A stretch of 64,000 bases of DNA, taken from positions 186,001 to 250,000 of the forward strand of contig NZ_JAVXZY010000001.1 of assembly GCF_032337115.1 (NCBI RefSeq), read 5' to 3'. The notes below the pieces were generated by a model. That model was given only the letters and a program-made list of their open reading frames with translations, was not told where the DNA came from and searched no databases. Positions within the stretch are counted from its first letter, which is position 1, and each line of letters begins with the position of its first letter. Positions 17,623-26,769 of this stretch are shown here, piece by piece. The position numbers and the translations under genes were made by a program. This stretch comes from Roseateles_C aquae (lineage in GTDB: Bacteria; Pseudomonadota; Gammaproteobacteria; Burkholderiales; Burkholderiaceae_C).

Positions 17623-17713
17623 CGGCGCTGTCGTTCTTGGCTGTTTGAAAAACAAAACGCGGCCCGCCCGGACCGCGCTGTTGCTGAGCGGGGCGAGGGC
17701 CGCCGCCGCCCGC

Positions 17714-18037
17714 TCAGACCCGGAAGGACTCACCGCAGCCGCAGCGATCCTTCTCGCGCGGATTGCGGAACTTGAAGCCTTCGTTCAGCCCTTCGCGGAC
17801 GAAGTCCAGCTCGGTGCCATCCAGATAAGGCAGGCTCTTGGGATCGATCAGGATCTTCACGCCATGGCCTTCAAAGACCACATCCTCGGGCGCCACCTCA
17901 TCGGCATATTCCAGCTTGTAGGCCAGGCCCGAGCAGCCGGTGGTCTTGACGCCCAGGCGAACGCCGACACCACGGCCACGCTTGCTGATATAGCGCGTCA
18001 CATGGCGCGCGGCGGCTTCGGTCAAGGTGACTGACAT
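17714..18037 (-). CDS. iscA: Iron-sulfur cluster assembly protein IscA
   Basis: A-type carrier, 107 residues, that accepts clusters from IscU. The three conserved cysteines are present: one in KTTGCSGLAYKLEYAD (C35) and two in the C-terminal DRCGCGESF (about C99, C101). Start MSVTLTEAAARHV is standard. It lies 27 bases after iscU. Confidence 0.97.
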   Translation of the reverse strand: MSVTLTEAAARHVTRYISKRGRGVGVRLGVKTTGCSGLAYKLEYADEVAPEDVVFEGHGVKILIDPKSLPYLDGTELDFVREGLNEGFKFRNPREKDRCGCGESFRV

Positions 18038-18064
18038 CCTGTGCTTTCCTTTGGCTCGCCGGTC

Positions 18065-18451
18065 TTACTGCGTGTGCTTGGCGCGGTAGTCGTCCACCGC
18101 GGCCTTGATGGCGTCTTCGGCCAGGATCGAGCAGTGGATCTTCACCGGCGGCAGTGCCAGCTCTTCGGCGATCTGGGTGTTCTTGATGTCCAGCGCCTGA
18201 TCCAGGGTCTTGCCCTTGACCCATTCAGTGACCAGCGAGCTCGACGCGATGGCCGAACCACAGCCATAGGTCTTGAACTTGGCGTCTTCGATCAGCCCGG
18301 TGGCCGGATTGACCTTGATCTGCAGCTTCATCACATCGCCGCAGGCCGGCGCACCGACCATGCCGGTGCCCACCGTGTCATCGCCCTTTTCGAAGGCGCC
18401 GACATTGCGGGGGTTTTCGTAGTGATCAACGACTTTTTCGCTGTATGCCAT
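18065..18451 (-). CDS. iscU: Iron-sulfur cluster scaffold IscU
   Basis: Scaffold on which IscS and ferredoxin build 2Fe-2S clusters, 128 residues. The ligands are visible as C37 and D39 in GAPACGDVMKL, C63 in TYGCGSAIASSS, and H105/C106 in KIHCSILAEDAIKAA. The LPPVK segment just before the last Cys is the HscA recognition motif. Ribosome site AGGAG precedes the ATG. Confidence 0.98.
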   Translation of the reverse strand: MAYSEKVVDHYENPRNVGAFEKGDDTVGTGMVGAPACGDVMKLQIKVNPATGLIEDAKFKTYGCGSAIASSSLVTEWVKGKTLDQALDIKNTQIAEELALPPVKIHCSILAEDAIKAAVDDYRAKHTQ

Positions 18452-18544
18452 GATTGTTCTCCTGCTGTCTTTCGCCGACCCGAGGCGGACTGGCCGCCCA
18501 GGCCCTGCCGCCGCACTCGCACGAGCGCAGCGGGCTCTTGTGCT

Positions 18545-19765
18545 TCAGTGGGCCGCCCACTGGATGGTGCTGAGGTCGATGCCGTCCTTATACATATCCC
18601 ACAGCGGCGACAACTCGCGCAGCTTGGCCACGCGATCCTTCAAGGTGTTGACGGCGTAGTCGATCTCTTCTTCGGTGGTGAAGCGACCGATGGTCATGCG
18701 CAGGGAGGAATGGGCCAACTCGTCGCTGCGCCCCAGCGCGCGCAGCACATAGCTGGGCTCCAGGCTGGCCGAGGTGCAGGCCGAACCCGAGGACACGGCC
18801 AGGCCCTTGACGCCCATGATCAGCGACTCGCCTTCGACGTAATTGAAGGACATGTTCAGGTTGTGCGGCACCCGCTGCTCCAGGTCGCCATTGACGAAAA
18901 CCTGCTCAATGCCCGAGAGGCCGTCAAGCAGGCGTTGGTGCAATTTGCGAATTCGCGCACCCTCCTCTGCCATTTCTTCCTTGGCAATCTGATAGGCGAC
19001 ACCCATGCCAACAATCTGATGCGTGGCCAGCGTGCCCGAGCGCATCCCACGCTCTTGCCCGCCACCATGCATCTGCGCCTCGATGCGGATGCGCGGCTTA
19101 CGGCGCACAAAGAGCGCACCGATACCCTTGGGGCCATAGCTCTTGTGCGAGGCCAGGCTCATCAGATCGACCGGCAAACTGCTCAGATCGATGGCAACCT
19201 TGCCAGTCGCCTGCGCCGCATCGACATGGAAGATGATGCCGCGTTCGCGGCAGATCGCGCCGATCGCCGGGATGTCCTGAATGACACCAATCTCGTTGTT
19301 GACGAACAGCACCGAAACCAGAATCGTGTCGGGCCGCAGCGCGGCCTTGAAGGCATTGAGATCGAGCAGACCGTTGGCCTGGACATCAAGATAGCTCACC
19401 TCGAAGCCCTGGCGCTCCAGTTCGCGACAGGTATCCAGCACCGCCTTGTGCTCGGTCTTCAGCGTGATGATGTGCTTGCCGCGAGTCTGGTAGAAATGCG
19501 CCGCGCCCTTCAAGGCGAGATTGATGGACTCGGTCGCTCCCGAGGTCCAGACGATTTCACGCGGGTCTGCGCCCACCAGGCCAGCGACCTGCTCACGGGC
19601 CTTTTCCACCGCCGCTTCGGCCTCCCAGCCCCAGGCATGGCTGCGCGAGGTTGGATTGCCGAAATGCTCACGCAACCAGGGCACCATCGCGTCGACAACG
19701 CGCTGGTCCACCGGCGTCGTGGCGCCGTAGTCCATATAGATCGGGAAGTGCGGGGTCATGTCCAT
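18545..19765 (-). CDS. iscS: Cysteine desulfurase IscS
   Basis: PLP enzyme that takes sulfur from cysteine for Fe-S clusters and tRNA thiolation, about 406 residues. The PLP lysine is in LASHKSYGPKGIGAL and the persulfide cysteine in SSGSACTSASLEPSY; the N-terminus has PIYMDYGATTPVD. The start is uncertain: ATGs at 19765 and 19759 both fit and neither has a strong ribosome site; the frame upstream to 19822 overlaps iscR and is unlikely. A 93-base GC-rich spacer separates it from iscU. Confidence 0.96.
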   Translation of the reverse strand: MDMTPHFPIYMDYGATTPVDQRVVDAMVPWLREHFGNPTSRSHAWGWEAEAAVEKAREQVAGLVGADPREIVWTSGATESINLALKGAAHFYQTRGKHIITLKTEHKAVLDTCRELERQGFEVSYLDVQANGLLDLNAFKAALRPDTILVSVLFVNNEIGVIQDIPAIGAICRERGIIFHVDAAQATGKVAIDLSSLPVDLMSLASHKSYGPKGIGALFVRRKPRIRIEAQMHGGGQERGMRSGTLATHQIVGMGVAYQIAKEEMAEEGARIRKLHQRLLDGLSGIEQVFVNGDLEQRVPHNLNMSFNYVEGESLIMGVKGLAVSSGSACTSASLEPSYVLRALGRSDELAHSSLRMTIGRFTTEEEIDYAVNTLKDRVAKLRELSPLWDMYKDGIDLSTIQWAAH

Positions 19766-19793
19766 GCTTGACGAAACGGCTGTCTGCTGAGGG

Positions 19794-20327
19794 TTATTTG
19801 TTGAAGGCGTTGCCAAGGGCAAACACCGAATTCGGCGCGGTGATGCGGATCGGCTTGACGACCGGCTGCGAGGAAATCGCCCGCTTGATCGGAGCTTCTT
19901 CGATGGTGACGCCCTTGGCCAGTTGGTCGTCCACCAGCTTGCGCAGCGACACGGAGTCGAGATATTCGATCATCTTGTTGTTCAGGCTGGTCCAAAGCTC
20001 ATGCGTGATGCAGCGGCCGGTTTCCTCGCCCATGCAGTTTTCCTTGCCGCCGCAGCCGGTGGCGTCGATGGGCTCATCGACGGCCACAATGATGTCGGCC
20101 ACGGTGATCTGGTCAGATTTGCGGCCCAGCGAATAACCGCCACCAGGCCCGCGGGTGCTCTCGACCAGTTCATGCCGGCGCAGCTTGCCGAACAGCTGCT
20201 CCAGATAGGACAGCGAAATCTGCTGGCGCTGGCTGATCGCGGCCAGCGCCACCGGGCCGCTGTTTTCGCGCAGGGCCAAATCGATCATCGCCGTGACCGC
20301 AAAACGACCTTTGGTGGTGAGACGCAT
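19794..20327 (-). CDS. iscR: Rrf2-family Fe-S sensing regulator IscR
   Basis: Represses the isc operon when loaded with a 2Fe-2S cluster, 177 residues. The winged-helix DNA-binding region is MRLTTKGRFAVTAMIDLAL onward. The cluster ligands are in ATGCGGKENCMGEETGRCITHELW (split here over three Cys and the His of CITH). The loop between the second and third Cys is two residues longer than in E. coli. I chose the ATG at 20327, with GGAGAG upstream; the longer frame adds 24 unrelated residues. Confidence 0.96.
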   Translation of the reverse strand: MRLTTKGRFAVTAMIDLALRENSGPVALAAISQRQQISLSYLEQLFGKLRRHELVESTRGPGGGYSLGRKSDQITVADIIVAVDEPIDATGCGGKENCMGEETGRCITHELWTSLNNKMIEYLDSVSLRKLVDDQLAKGVTIEEAPIKRAISSQPVVKPIRITAPNSVFALGNAFNK

Positions 20328-20438
20328 GCAACTCTCCTTCGGCCAACAGGCCATGAGCCAGCTCGGAGCAGGGTCTGCTGCACCGGCCAGAGCCCCCATT
20401 CAGGGCTTGGGCGCGGCGCAACGGGTTAACCCTTGCTT

Positions 20439-20463
20439 ATGTCCGAGCATTTTACTCAATTAT
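20439..20463 (-). promoter_or_regulatory. Candidate IscR-binding site / iscR promoter
   Basis: On the minus strand, about 110-135 bases before iscR, lies ATAATTGAGTAAAATGCTCGGACAT. It is 25 bases long with AT ends, a TTGAG half and a CTCGG half around an A-rich centre, which loosely matches the shape of type 1 IscR sites. Several consensus positions differ. A perfect palindrome GGGTTAACCC lies just downstream at 20423-20432. Confidence 0.35.
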
Positions 20464-20547
20464 CGGCAGCCGTGCTGCGGCGCGTCATGATGACGAGCTT
20501 TTGCCCCGCTTGGCGACAGGGCGATGGCGCGACATGCGCCCCTCAAG

Positions 20548-21039
20548 CTAGCAGCGCGGCAAGCGATCTTTCAAGTGCTGCGCCAGTGGTTCGCAGGCCG
20601 CCTCGACCAGATCCAAGACCTGCTCAAAGCCCTCTGGTCCACCGTAATAGGGATCAGGCACATCGCGCAAGCCGGTTTGGCGCGCATGTTCAAGCAGCAG
20701 CCCGAGCTTGTGCTGCAGCGCCGGCGGACAACGCTGGCGCATCGCACGCAGATGGCACTCATCCATGGCCAGCAACAGATCGAAACGCTCGAAATCCTGC
20801 GTCGTCAGCGGCCGGGCACGTTGCGCCGCGAGTTCGTAGCCACGTGACCTTGCATGCAGCTGGCTGCGCGGGTCCGGTGCTTCGCCTGCATGCCAGCCCT
20901 CGATGCCGGCGGAGTCAACCTGCACACGGTCTTGCAAGCCCAAGGCTTTCAGCTGTTGGCGCAGCACCGCCTCGGCGGTCGGTGAGCGGCAGATATTGCC
21001 GGTGCAGACCATCAACACCGACAGTTCTGCGCGGCTCAT
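20548..21039 (-). CDS. Low molecular weight protein-tyrosine phosphatase
   Basis: Arsenate-reductase-fold phosphatase, 163 residues, cytoplasmic. The P-loop is MVCTGNICRSPTAE with nucleophile C12 and R18; the general acid Asp is in VPDPYYGGPEGFEQV near residue 130. In proteobacteria such enzymes often counter tyrosine kinases of polysaccharide export, but no such kinase is nearby. It overlaps the end of uvrB by 4 bases and is probably co-transcribed. Confidence 0.92.
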   Translation of the reverse strand: MSRAELSVLMVCTGNICRSPTAEAVLRQQLKALGLQDRVQVDSAGIEGWHAGEAPDPRSQLHARSRGYELAAQRARPLTTQDFERFDLLLAMDECHLRAMRQRCPPALQHKLGLLLEHARQTGLRDVPDPYYGGPEGFEQVLDLVEAACEPLAQHLKDRLPRC

Positions 21040-23144
21040 TTGCTCACCGCCGGTGCGATATTGTCGTGGGTCGCAGCCCCAAAGACCTGCTCGCGCAGCT
21101 GTGCCAGCTGATCGCGCACCCGCGCTGCCTTCTCGAATTCCAGATTGCGCGCGTGTTCCAGCATCTGCTTTTCGAGCAAGGTGATGCGCTTGCTGAGGTC
21201 TTTCTCTGAGAGCTCCTCAAGCTCAGTGCTGTGCAGCAGCTTTTGATCGTCGCGCCCCGGCTTGTCTGAATAGACACCGTCGATCAGATCGCGGATGCGT
21301 TTGTTGACGCCGCGCGGCGTGATGCCGTTGGCTTCGTTGAAGGCGATCTGCTTGGCGCGGCGGCGCTCGGTCTCGCCAATGGCCTTTTTCATCGAGTCGG
21401 TCATCCGATCGGCATAGAGGATGGCCTTGCCGTTCAGATTGCGCGCCGCCCGCCCTATGGTCTGGATCAGGCTGCGCTCAGAGCGCAGAAAGCCTTCCTT
21501 GTCAGCGTCCAGGATGGCAACCAGCGAAACCTCGGGAATGTCCAGGCCTTCACGCAGCAGATTGATGCCGACCAGCACATCAAAATGCCCCAGCCGCAGA
21601 TCGCGCAGGATCTCGACCCGCTCGACCGTATCCACATCCGAGTGCATATAGCGGACCTTCACGCCGTTATCGCTCAGGTAGTCGGTCAACTGCTCGGCCA
21701 TGCGTTTGGTCAGCGTGGTGATCAGCACCCGCTCGCCAATGTCGACCCGGTCGCGGATCTCCTGCAGCACATCGTCCACCTGATGCGTGGCCGGCCTCAC
21801 TTCAACGATAGGGTCGACCAAGCCGGTCGGCCGCACCACCTGCTCGACCACCTGTCCGGCATTCTGCTGCTCGTAGTTCGATGGCGTGGCCGACACAAAG
21901 ATGGCCTGGCGCATCTTGCGCTCGAACTCCTCGAACTTGAGCGGGCGGTTGTCCAGCGCCGACGGCAGGCGAAAGCCATATTCCACCAGCGTGGTCTTGC
22001 GCGCCCGGTCGCCGTTGTACATGCCGCCGAACTGACCCAGCGTGACATGGCTTTCGTCAATGAACATCAGCGCATCGGCCGGCAGGTAGTCCACCAGCGT
22101 CGGCGGCGGCTCACCCGGCTGAGCGCCGGAGAGGTGGCGGGTGTAGTTCTCGATGCCCTTGCAGTGGCCGACCTCGGTCATCATCTCCAAGTCGAAGCGG
22201 GTGCGCTGCTCGACACGCTGCGCCTCAACCAGCTTGCCATCGGCAACGAACTGGCCGACCCGCTCGCGCAGCTCGGCCTTGATCGTTTCCACCGCGGCCA
22301 GCACGCGGTCGCGCGGTGTCACATAGTGGCTGGAGGGGTAGACGGTGAAACGGGCGATCTTCTGGCGCACCTGGCCGGTCAGCGGGTCGAAGAGCTGCAG
22401 GGTCTCGATCTCGTCGTCGAACAGCTCGATGCGCAAGGCCAGCTCGGAATGCTCGGCCGGGAAAACATCGATGGTGTCGCCGCGAACGCGGAAATGGCCG
22501 CGCACAAACTCCAGCTCATTGCGCTGGTACTGCATCCGTATCAGCTGGGCAATCACATCGCGCTGATCCATCTTGTCGCCACAGCGCAGCGTCATCACCA
22601 TCTGGTGATAGTCGCTCGGATTGCCGATACCGTAGATCGCCGACACCGAGGCGACGATCACCACATCGCGCCGCTCCAGCAGGCTCTTGGTGCAGGACAG
22701 GCGCAGCTGTTCGATCTGCTCGTTGATTGCGCTGTCCTTCTCGATGAAGAGGTCGCGCTGCGGCACATAGGCCTCGGGCTGGTAGTAGTCGTAATAACTG
22801 ACGAAATACTCAACCGCATTCTTGGGAAAGAAGTCGCGAAACTCGCTGTAGAGCTGCGCCGCCAGCGTCTTGTTGTGGGCGAAGACGATGGCCGGACGCC
22901 CCATGCGGGCAATCACATTGGCCATCGTGAAAGTCTTGCCCGAGCCGGTCACGCCCAACAGGGTCTGGAAGCTCAGGCCATCCTGCAGGCCCTCGACCAG
23001 CTGGGCAATCGCTGTCGGCTGATCTCCGGCGGGCGGAAAGGGCTGAAACAGCTGGAACGGAGAGCCTTCGAAAGAGACGAATTCACCCTTCGGTTCATTC
23101 GTTTCTCCCTCTGAAATAGGCAAGTCAACAGAAGCGTCGGACAT
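21036..23144 (-). CDS. uvrB: Excinuclease ABC subunit UvrB
   Basis: Damage-verifying helicase-like subunit of nucleotide excision repair, 702 residues. Walker A is LGVTGSGKTFTMAN near residue 62; the beta-hairpin that probes DNA contains YYDYYQPEAYVPQRDLF; DESH is in LMFIDESHVTLGQFGG; helicase motifs V and VI are in the VGINLLREGLDIPEVSLV and QTIGRAARNLNG regions. The C-terminal UVR domain (about 650-690) binds UvrA/UvrC. No CTGT-N8-ACAG box is seen upstream. Confidence 0.97.
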   Translation of the reverse strand: MSDASVDLPISEGETNEPKGEFVSFEGSPFQLFQPFPPAGDQPTAIAQLVEGLQDGLSFQTLLGVTGSGKTFTMANVIARMGRPAIVFAHNKTLAAQLYSEFRDFFPKNAVEYFVSYYDYYQPEAYVPQRDLFIEKDSAINEQIEQLRLSCTKSLLERRDVVIVASVSAIYGIGNPSDYHQMVMTLRCGDKMDQRDVIAQLIRMQYQRNELEFVRGHFRVRGDTIDVFPAEHSELALRIELFDDEIETLQLFDPLTGQVRQKIARFTVYPSSHYVTPRDRVLAAVETIKAELRERVGQFVADGKLVEAQRVEQRTRFDLEMMTEVGHCKGIENYTRHLSGAQPGEPPPTLVDYLPADALMFIDESHVTLGQFGGMYNGDRARKTTLVEYGFRLPSALDNRPLKFEEFERKMRQAIFVSATPSNYEQQNAGQVVEQVVRPTGLVDPIVEVRPATHQVDDVLQEIRDRVDIGERVLITTLTKRMAEQLTDYLSDNGVKVRYMHSDVDTVERVEILRDLRLGHFDVLVGINLLREGLDIPEVSLVAILDADKEGFLRSERSLIQTIGRAARNLNGKAILYADRMTDSMKKAIGETERRRAKQIAFNEANGITPRGVNKRIRDLIDGVYSDKPGRDDQKLLHSTELEELSEKDLSKRITLLEKQMLEHARNLEFEKAARVRDQLAQLREQVFGAATHDNIAPAVSK

Positions 23145-23289
23145 CGGGGTTTCCCTGAGAAATCGACCGCCCTCGCCCTAGAATTCCAAGGTTTGCGCGG
23201 CTGCGAACCCGACAGCGTAGCGCAGACCGCCGTCTTTGGCGCCGCTCCCCTCGGCGCCGCTCATGCCACCGTCCTGTCAGGAATCGTCC

Positions 23290-24492
23290 ATGTCTTTGTT
23301 TGCCGCCGTCGAAATGGCCCCGCGTGACCCCATCCTGGGCCTGAACGAACAATTCAACGCCGACACCAATCCGGCCAAGGTCAATCTGGGCGTTGGCGTT
23401 TATTACGACGACAAAGGCAAACTGCCCCTGCTGCGCTGCGTGGCCGAGGCCGAGGCGTTGATGCAGGCTGCGGCCAAGCCGCGCGGCTATCTGCCCATCG
23501 ACGGCATCGCCGCCTATGACAAAGCGGTGCAAGGCTTGGTCTTCGGCGCCGACAGCGCCGTGCTGGCTGAAGGCCGTGTGGCCACGGTGCAGGCCCTGGG
23601 CGGCACCGGCGGCCTGAAGATCGGCGCCGACTTCCTGAAGCGCCTGAACCCGAATGCGCAGGTGCTGATCAGCGATCCAAGCTGGGAAAACCACCGCGCG
23701 CTGTTCACCAACGCTGGCTTTGCCGTCGCCACCTATCCGTACTATGACGCGGCCCAGCGAGGCATCAACTTCGAGGCCATGCTGGCCGCCTTGCAAGCGG
23801 CTGCCGCCGGCACCATCGTTGTGCTGCATGCCTGCTGCCACAACCCGACCGGCTATGACCTGAGCCCGGCGCAATGGAGCCAGGTCGTCGACACCGTCAA
23901 GGCGCGTGGCCTGGTCGCCTTCCTGGACATGGCCTACCAAGGCTTTGGCGAAGGCATTGCCGAAGATGGCGCGGTAATCCAGCAATGCCTGGCCGCCGGC
24001 CTGGACTTCTTTGTCTCGACCAGCTTCTCCAAGAGCTTCTCGCTGTACGGCGAGCGCGTCGGCGCGCTCAGCGTGGTGTGCGGCTCCAGCGCCGAAGCCG
24101 GCAAGGTGCTGAGCCAGCTGAAGATCGTCATCCGCACCAACTACTCCAACCCGCCCACCCATGGCGCCCAGGTGGTGGCCCATGTGCTGTCCACACCGGC
24201 GCTGCGTGCGATGTGGGAAGAGGAACTGGCCGGCATGCGTGTGCGCATCCGCGAGATGCGCCAGGCCCTGGTCGCTGAGCTGAAGGCCGCCGGCGTCAGC
24301 CAGGACCTCAGCTTTGTCACCCGCCAGAAGGGCATGTTCAGCTACTCCGGCCTGAGCGCCGCGCAGATGCAGCGCCTGCGCAGCGAGTTCGGTGTCTACG
24401 GTGTCGACTCCGGCCGCATCTGCGTGGCGGCGCTGAACAGTCGCAATCTGAAGTCCGTGGCTGCCGCCATGGCGGCGGTGATCAAGGGCTGA
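23290..24492 (+). CDS. Aromatic/aspartate aminotransferase, class I
   Basis: PLP-dependent transaminase of fold I, 400 residues. It begins MSLFAAVEMAPRDPILGLNE, typical of AspC/TyrB. The PLP lysine is in TSFSKSFSLYGERVGAL near residue 248, and the cofactor-binding CCHNPTGYDLSPAQW lies near residue 182. It transfers amino groups between aspartate or aromatic amino acids and 2-oxoglutarate; sequence alone does not fix the preference. I chose the ATG at 23290 preceded by AGGA. It is divergent from uvrB. Confidence 0.93.
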   Translation: MSLFAAVEMAPRDPILGLNEQFNADTNPAKVNLGVGVYYDDKGKLPLLRCVAEAEALMQAAAKPRGYLPIDGIAAYDKAVQGLVFGADSAVLAEGRVATVQALGGTGGLKIGADFLKRLNPNAQVLISDPSWENHRALFTNAGFAVATYPYYDAAQRGINFEAMLAALQAAAAGTIVVLHACCHNPTGYDLSPAQWSQVVDTVKARGLVAFLDMAYQGFGEGIAEDGAVIQQCLAAGLDFFVSTSFSKSFSLYGERVGALSVVCGSSAEAGKVLSQLKIVIRTNYSNPPTHGAQVVAHVLSTPALRAMWEEELAGMRVRIREMRQALVAELKAAGVSQDLSFVTRQKGMFSYSGLSAAQMQRLRSEFGVYGVDSGRICVAALNSRNLKSVAAAMAAVIKG

Positions 24493-24649
24493 GCCGTCTG
24501 TGAGCGAGGGCTGCTGGCTATCCGCTCAGCCCCGGCAGGAGACGCTTCTGGGCGCTGCTCGCGCAAAACGGCAGCTCTGGCCACCCAAACGGTAGTTTTT
24601 CGGGGTTTCTCTCGGGATCGCACCAAGCTGGCTGTCAGAAATGGCTGCC

Positions 24650-24703
24650 TAGAATGCTGCGACGCACAAAATCAGGCAAGATAGCTCCGGCTTCTGGCCT
24701 GAT
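24650..24703 (+). promoter_or_regulatory. phaZ upstream region: -10 box and inverted repeat
   Basis: TAGAAT at 24650-24655 is a plausible -10 box for phaZ. Just downstream, AATCAGGC and GCCTGATT (24669-24703) form an 8-base inverted repeat with a 19-base loop, which would lie in the leader and could be an operator or a leader hairpin. No clear -35 is visible. Confidence 0.35.
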
Positions 24704-24749
24704 TGCCGTTTCCTCGCCAACCCGGCGACACCGTTCAGAGGGGTCCCCC

Positions 24750-26057
24750 ATGCTGTACCAGCTATACGAAACCCAGCGCGCGCTGATGAGTCCGTTCTCG
24801 GAGTTCGCCAGCGCATCGGCCAAGCTTTACAGCCATCCGCTTTCGCCGTTCACTCACACACCCTTGGCACAGCGGATCTCGGCTGGCCTTGATCTGATGC
24901 ATCGGCTTGCCAAGGAGTACGAAAAGCCCGAGTTCGGCATTCGCGGCGTTGATGTGGACGGCGTTGAAGTCGCGGTGCAGGAACTGGTGCCGGTCAACAA
25001 GCCCTTCTGCCGGCTGCTGCGTTTCAAGCGCTACACCGATGATGTGCGGGTACTGGAGAAGATGAAGACACAGCCGACGGTGTTGGTGGTGGCGCCGCTG
25101 TCGGGCCATCACAGCACCCTGCTGCGCGATACCGTGCGCCAGTTGCTGAAGGAGCACAAGGTCTACATCACCGACTGGACCGACGCCCGCATGGTGCCGT
25201 TGGAAGTCGGCCCCTTCCATCTGGACGACTACATCGCCTATGTGCAGGAGTTCATCCGCCACATCGGCCCCGAGGTCCATGTGATCTCGGTCTGCCAGCC
25301 CACGGTGCCGGTGCTGGCCGCCATCTCGCTGATGGCGTCCAAGGGCGAGATCACGCCGCGCTCGATGACGATGATGGGCGGCCCCATCGACGCTCGCAAG
25401 AGCCCGACCGCCGTCAACAACCTGGCCATGAACAAGAGCCACAGCTGGTTCGAGAACAACGTCATCTATCGGGTGCCGACCAATTTCCCGGGCGCCGGCC
25501 GCGCCGTCTACCCGGGCTTCCTGCAGCACACCGGCTTTGTGGCGATGAACCCCGACCGCCACCTGAGCTCGCACTACGACTACTTCCTCGATCTCGTCCG
25601 CGGTGACGACGACAGCGCCGAGTCGCATCGCCAGTTCTACGACGAGTACAACGCCGTGCTGGACATGCCAGCCGAGTACTACCTGGACACGATCAAGACG
25701 GTGTTCCAGGACTTTGCGCTGGTCAACGGCACCTGGGATGTCGAGGGCCAGCTGGTACGCCCTCAGGACATCCAGGGCACCGCGCTACTGACCGTCGAAG
25801 GCGAGCTGGACGACATCTCCGGCGCCGGCCAGACCCGCGCCGCCCACGAGCTGTGCAGCGGTATTCCGAGCGCGCATCAGTACCACTACGACGCGATTGG
25901 GGCTGGTCACTACGGCATCTTCTCCGGCCGCCGCTGGCGCGAGAAGGTCTATCCGGTGGTCAAGGACTTCATCCTGAAGTACGACGCCGCGGCTGAACGG
26001 CCGGCCCACAGCAGCGAGGGAGCGGCGCGCAAGACGCGCGCCAAGAAAACCAGTTGA
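24750..26057 (+). CDS. phaZ: Intracellular poly(3-hydroxybutyrate) depolymerase PhaZ
   Basis: Degrades PHB granules inside the cell, 435 residues, no signal peptide. It is the Ralstonia PhaZa1 type, where the nucleophile is a cysteine in place of the lipase serine: HVISVCQPTVPVLA near residue 182. The Asp and His partners appear in VEGELDDISGAGQT and AIGAGHYGIFSGRRW. The start MLYQLYETQRALMSPF is that of the family. Its presence implies that the organism stores PHB. It is translationally coupled to rsxB. Confidence 0.95.
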   Translation: MLYQLYETQRALMSPFSEFASASAKLYSHPLSPFTHTPLAQRISAGLDLMHRLAKEYEKPEFGIRGVDVDGVEVAVQELVPVNKPFCRLLRFKRYTDDVRVLEKMKTQPTVLVVAPLSGHHSTLLRDTVRQLLKEHKVYITDWTDARMVPLEVGPFHLDDYIAYVQEFIRHIGPEVHVISVCQPTVPVLAAISLMASKGEITPRSMTMMGGPIDARKSPTAVNNLAMNKSHSWFENNVIYRVPTNFPGAGRAVYPGFLQHTGFVAMNPDRHLSSHYDYFLDLVRGDDDSAESHRQFYDEYNAVLDMPAEYYLDTIKTVFQDFALVNGTWDVEGQLVRPQDIQGTALLTVEGELDDISGAGQTRAAHELCSGIPSAHQYHYDAIGAGHYGIFSGRRWREKVYPVVKDFILKYDAAAERPAHSSEGAARKTRAKKTS

Positions 26058-26743
26058 GCACAGCCGTCGTCGAACTGGACGCGGCCGCGCAGGCGCTGGC
26101 CCAGCGCATTGACGCCGCCTTGCCGCAAACGCAGTGCACCCGCTGCGGCTACCCGGACTGCCGCAGCTATGCCGAGGCCATTGCGCGCGGCGAGGCGGGC
26201 ATCAACCAATGCCCGCCCGGCGGCGCTGAAGGCGTGGCGCGGCTGGCTGCGCTCACGGGCCGCCCTGCCCTGCCGCTATCGGCCGCGCATGGGCAGGAAG
26301 GGCCGCGTGCGCTGGCTGTCATCGATGAGGACTGGTGCATTGGCTGCACGCTGTGCATCAAGGCCTGCCCGGTCGATGCCATCGTCGGGGCGCCCAAGCA
26401 GATGCATCTGATGCTGGACGAGTTCTGCACCGGCTGCGAGCTGTGCGTCCCGGTCTGCCCGGTCGATTGCATCTCGCTGCAGGTCGCGGAGCCGCATCGC
26501 AGTGGCTGGGCCACGTGGTCAGCGGCACAGGCCGACACCGCCCGGCAGCGCTATGAGTTTCATCGCTTCCATGTGGAGCGTGAGGCCGAGGAAAACGAGC
26601 AGCGACTGCAGGCCAAGGCGCGCGAAAAGCTTGCCCACCTGGCCGAGCTGACCAAGCCCGCCGATGCCAGCGAATTGGATCGCAAGCGCTCGGTCATTGA
26701 GGCCGCACTGGCCAGGGCACGGGCCAAACGCGGCGAGTCCTGA
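26054..26743 (+). CDS. rsxB: RnfB/RsxB-type ferredoxin
   Basis: Iron-sulfur protein of 229 residues resembling the B subunit of Rnf/Rsx electron transport, without other rnf genes nearby. There is an N-terminal 4Fe-4S motif (TQCTRCGYPDC with a later NQCPPGG), then two ferredoxin repeats: DWCIGCTLCIKACPVDAIVG and FCTGCELCVPVCPVDCI. The C-terminus is a charged helix. The membrane anchor of classical RnfB is missing. Start is TTG, overlapping the phaZ stop (TTGA). In related genomes such a gene often lies next to nth; here 3.8 kb separates them. Confidence 0.9.
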   Translation: MSTAVVELDAAAQALAQRIDAALPQTQCTRCGYPDCRSYAEAIARGEAGINQCPPGGAEGVARLAALTGRPALPLSAAHGQEGPRALAVIDEDWCIGCTLCIKACPVDAIVGAPKQMHLMLDEFCTGCELCVPVCPVDCISLQVAEPHRSGWATWSAAQADTARQRYEFHRFHVEREAEENEQRLQAKAREKLAHLAELTKPADASELDRKRSVIEAALARARAKRGES

Positions 26744-26769
26744 GCAGGCCCCGGCGCTGGCGCGAGGAT

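Noticed and set aside
23145..23289. LexA box for uvrB
   Set aside because: The closest match on the minus strand, CTGT followed by GCAG, has the wrong spacing and a mismatched half.
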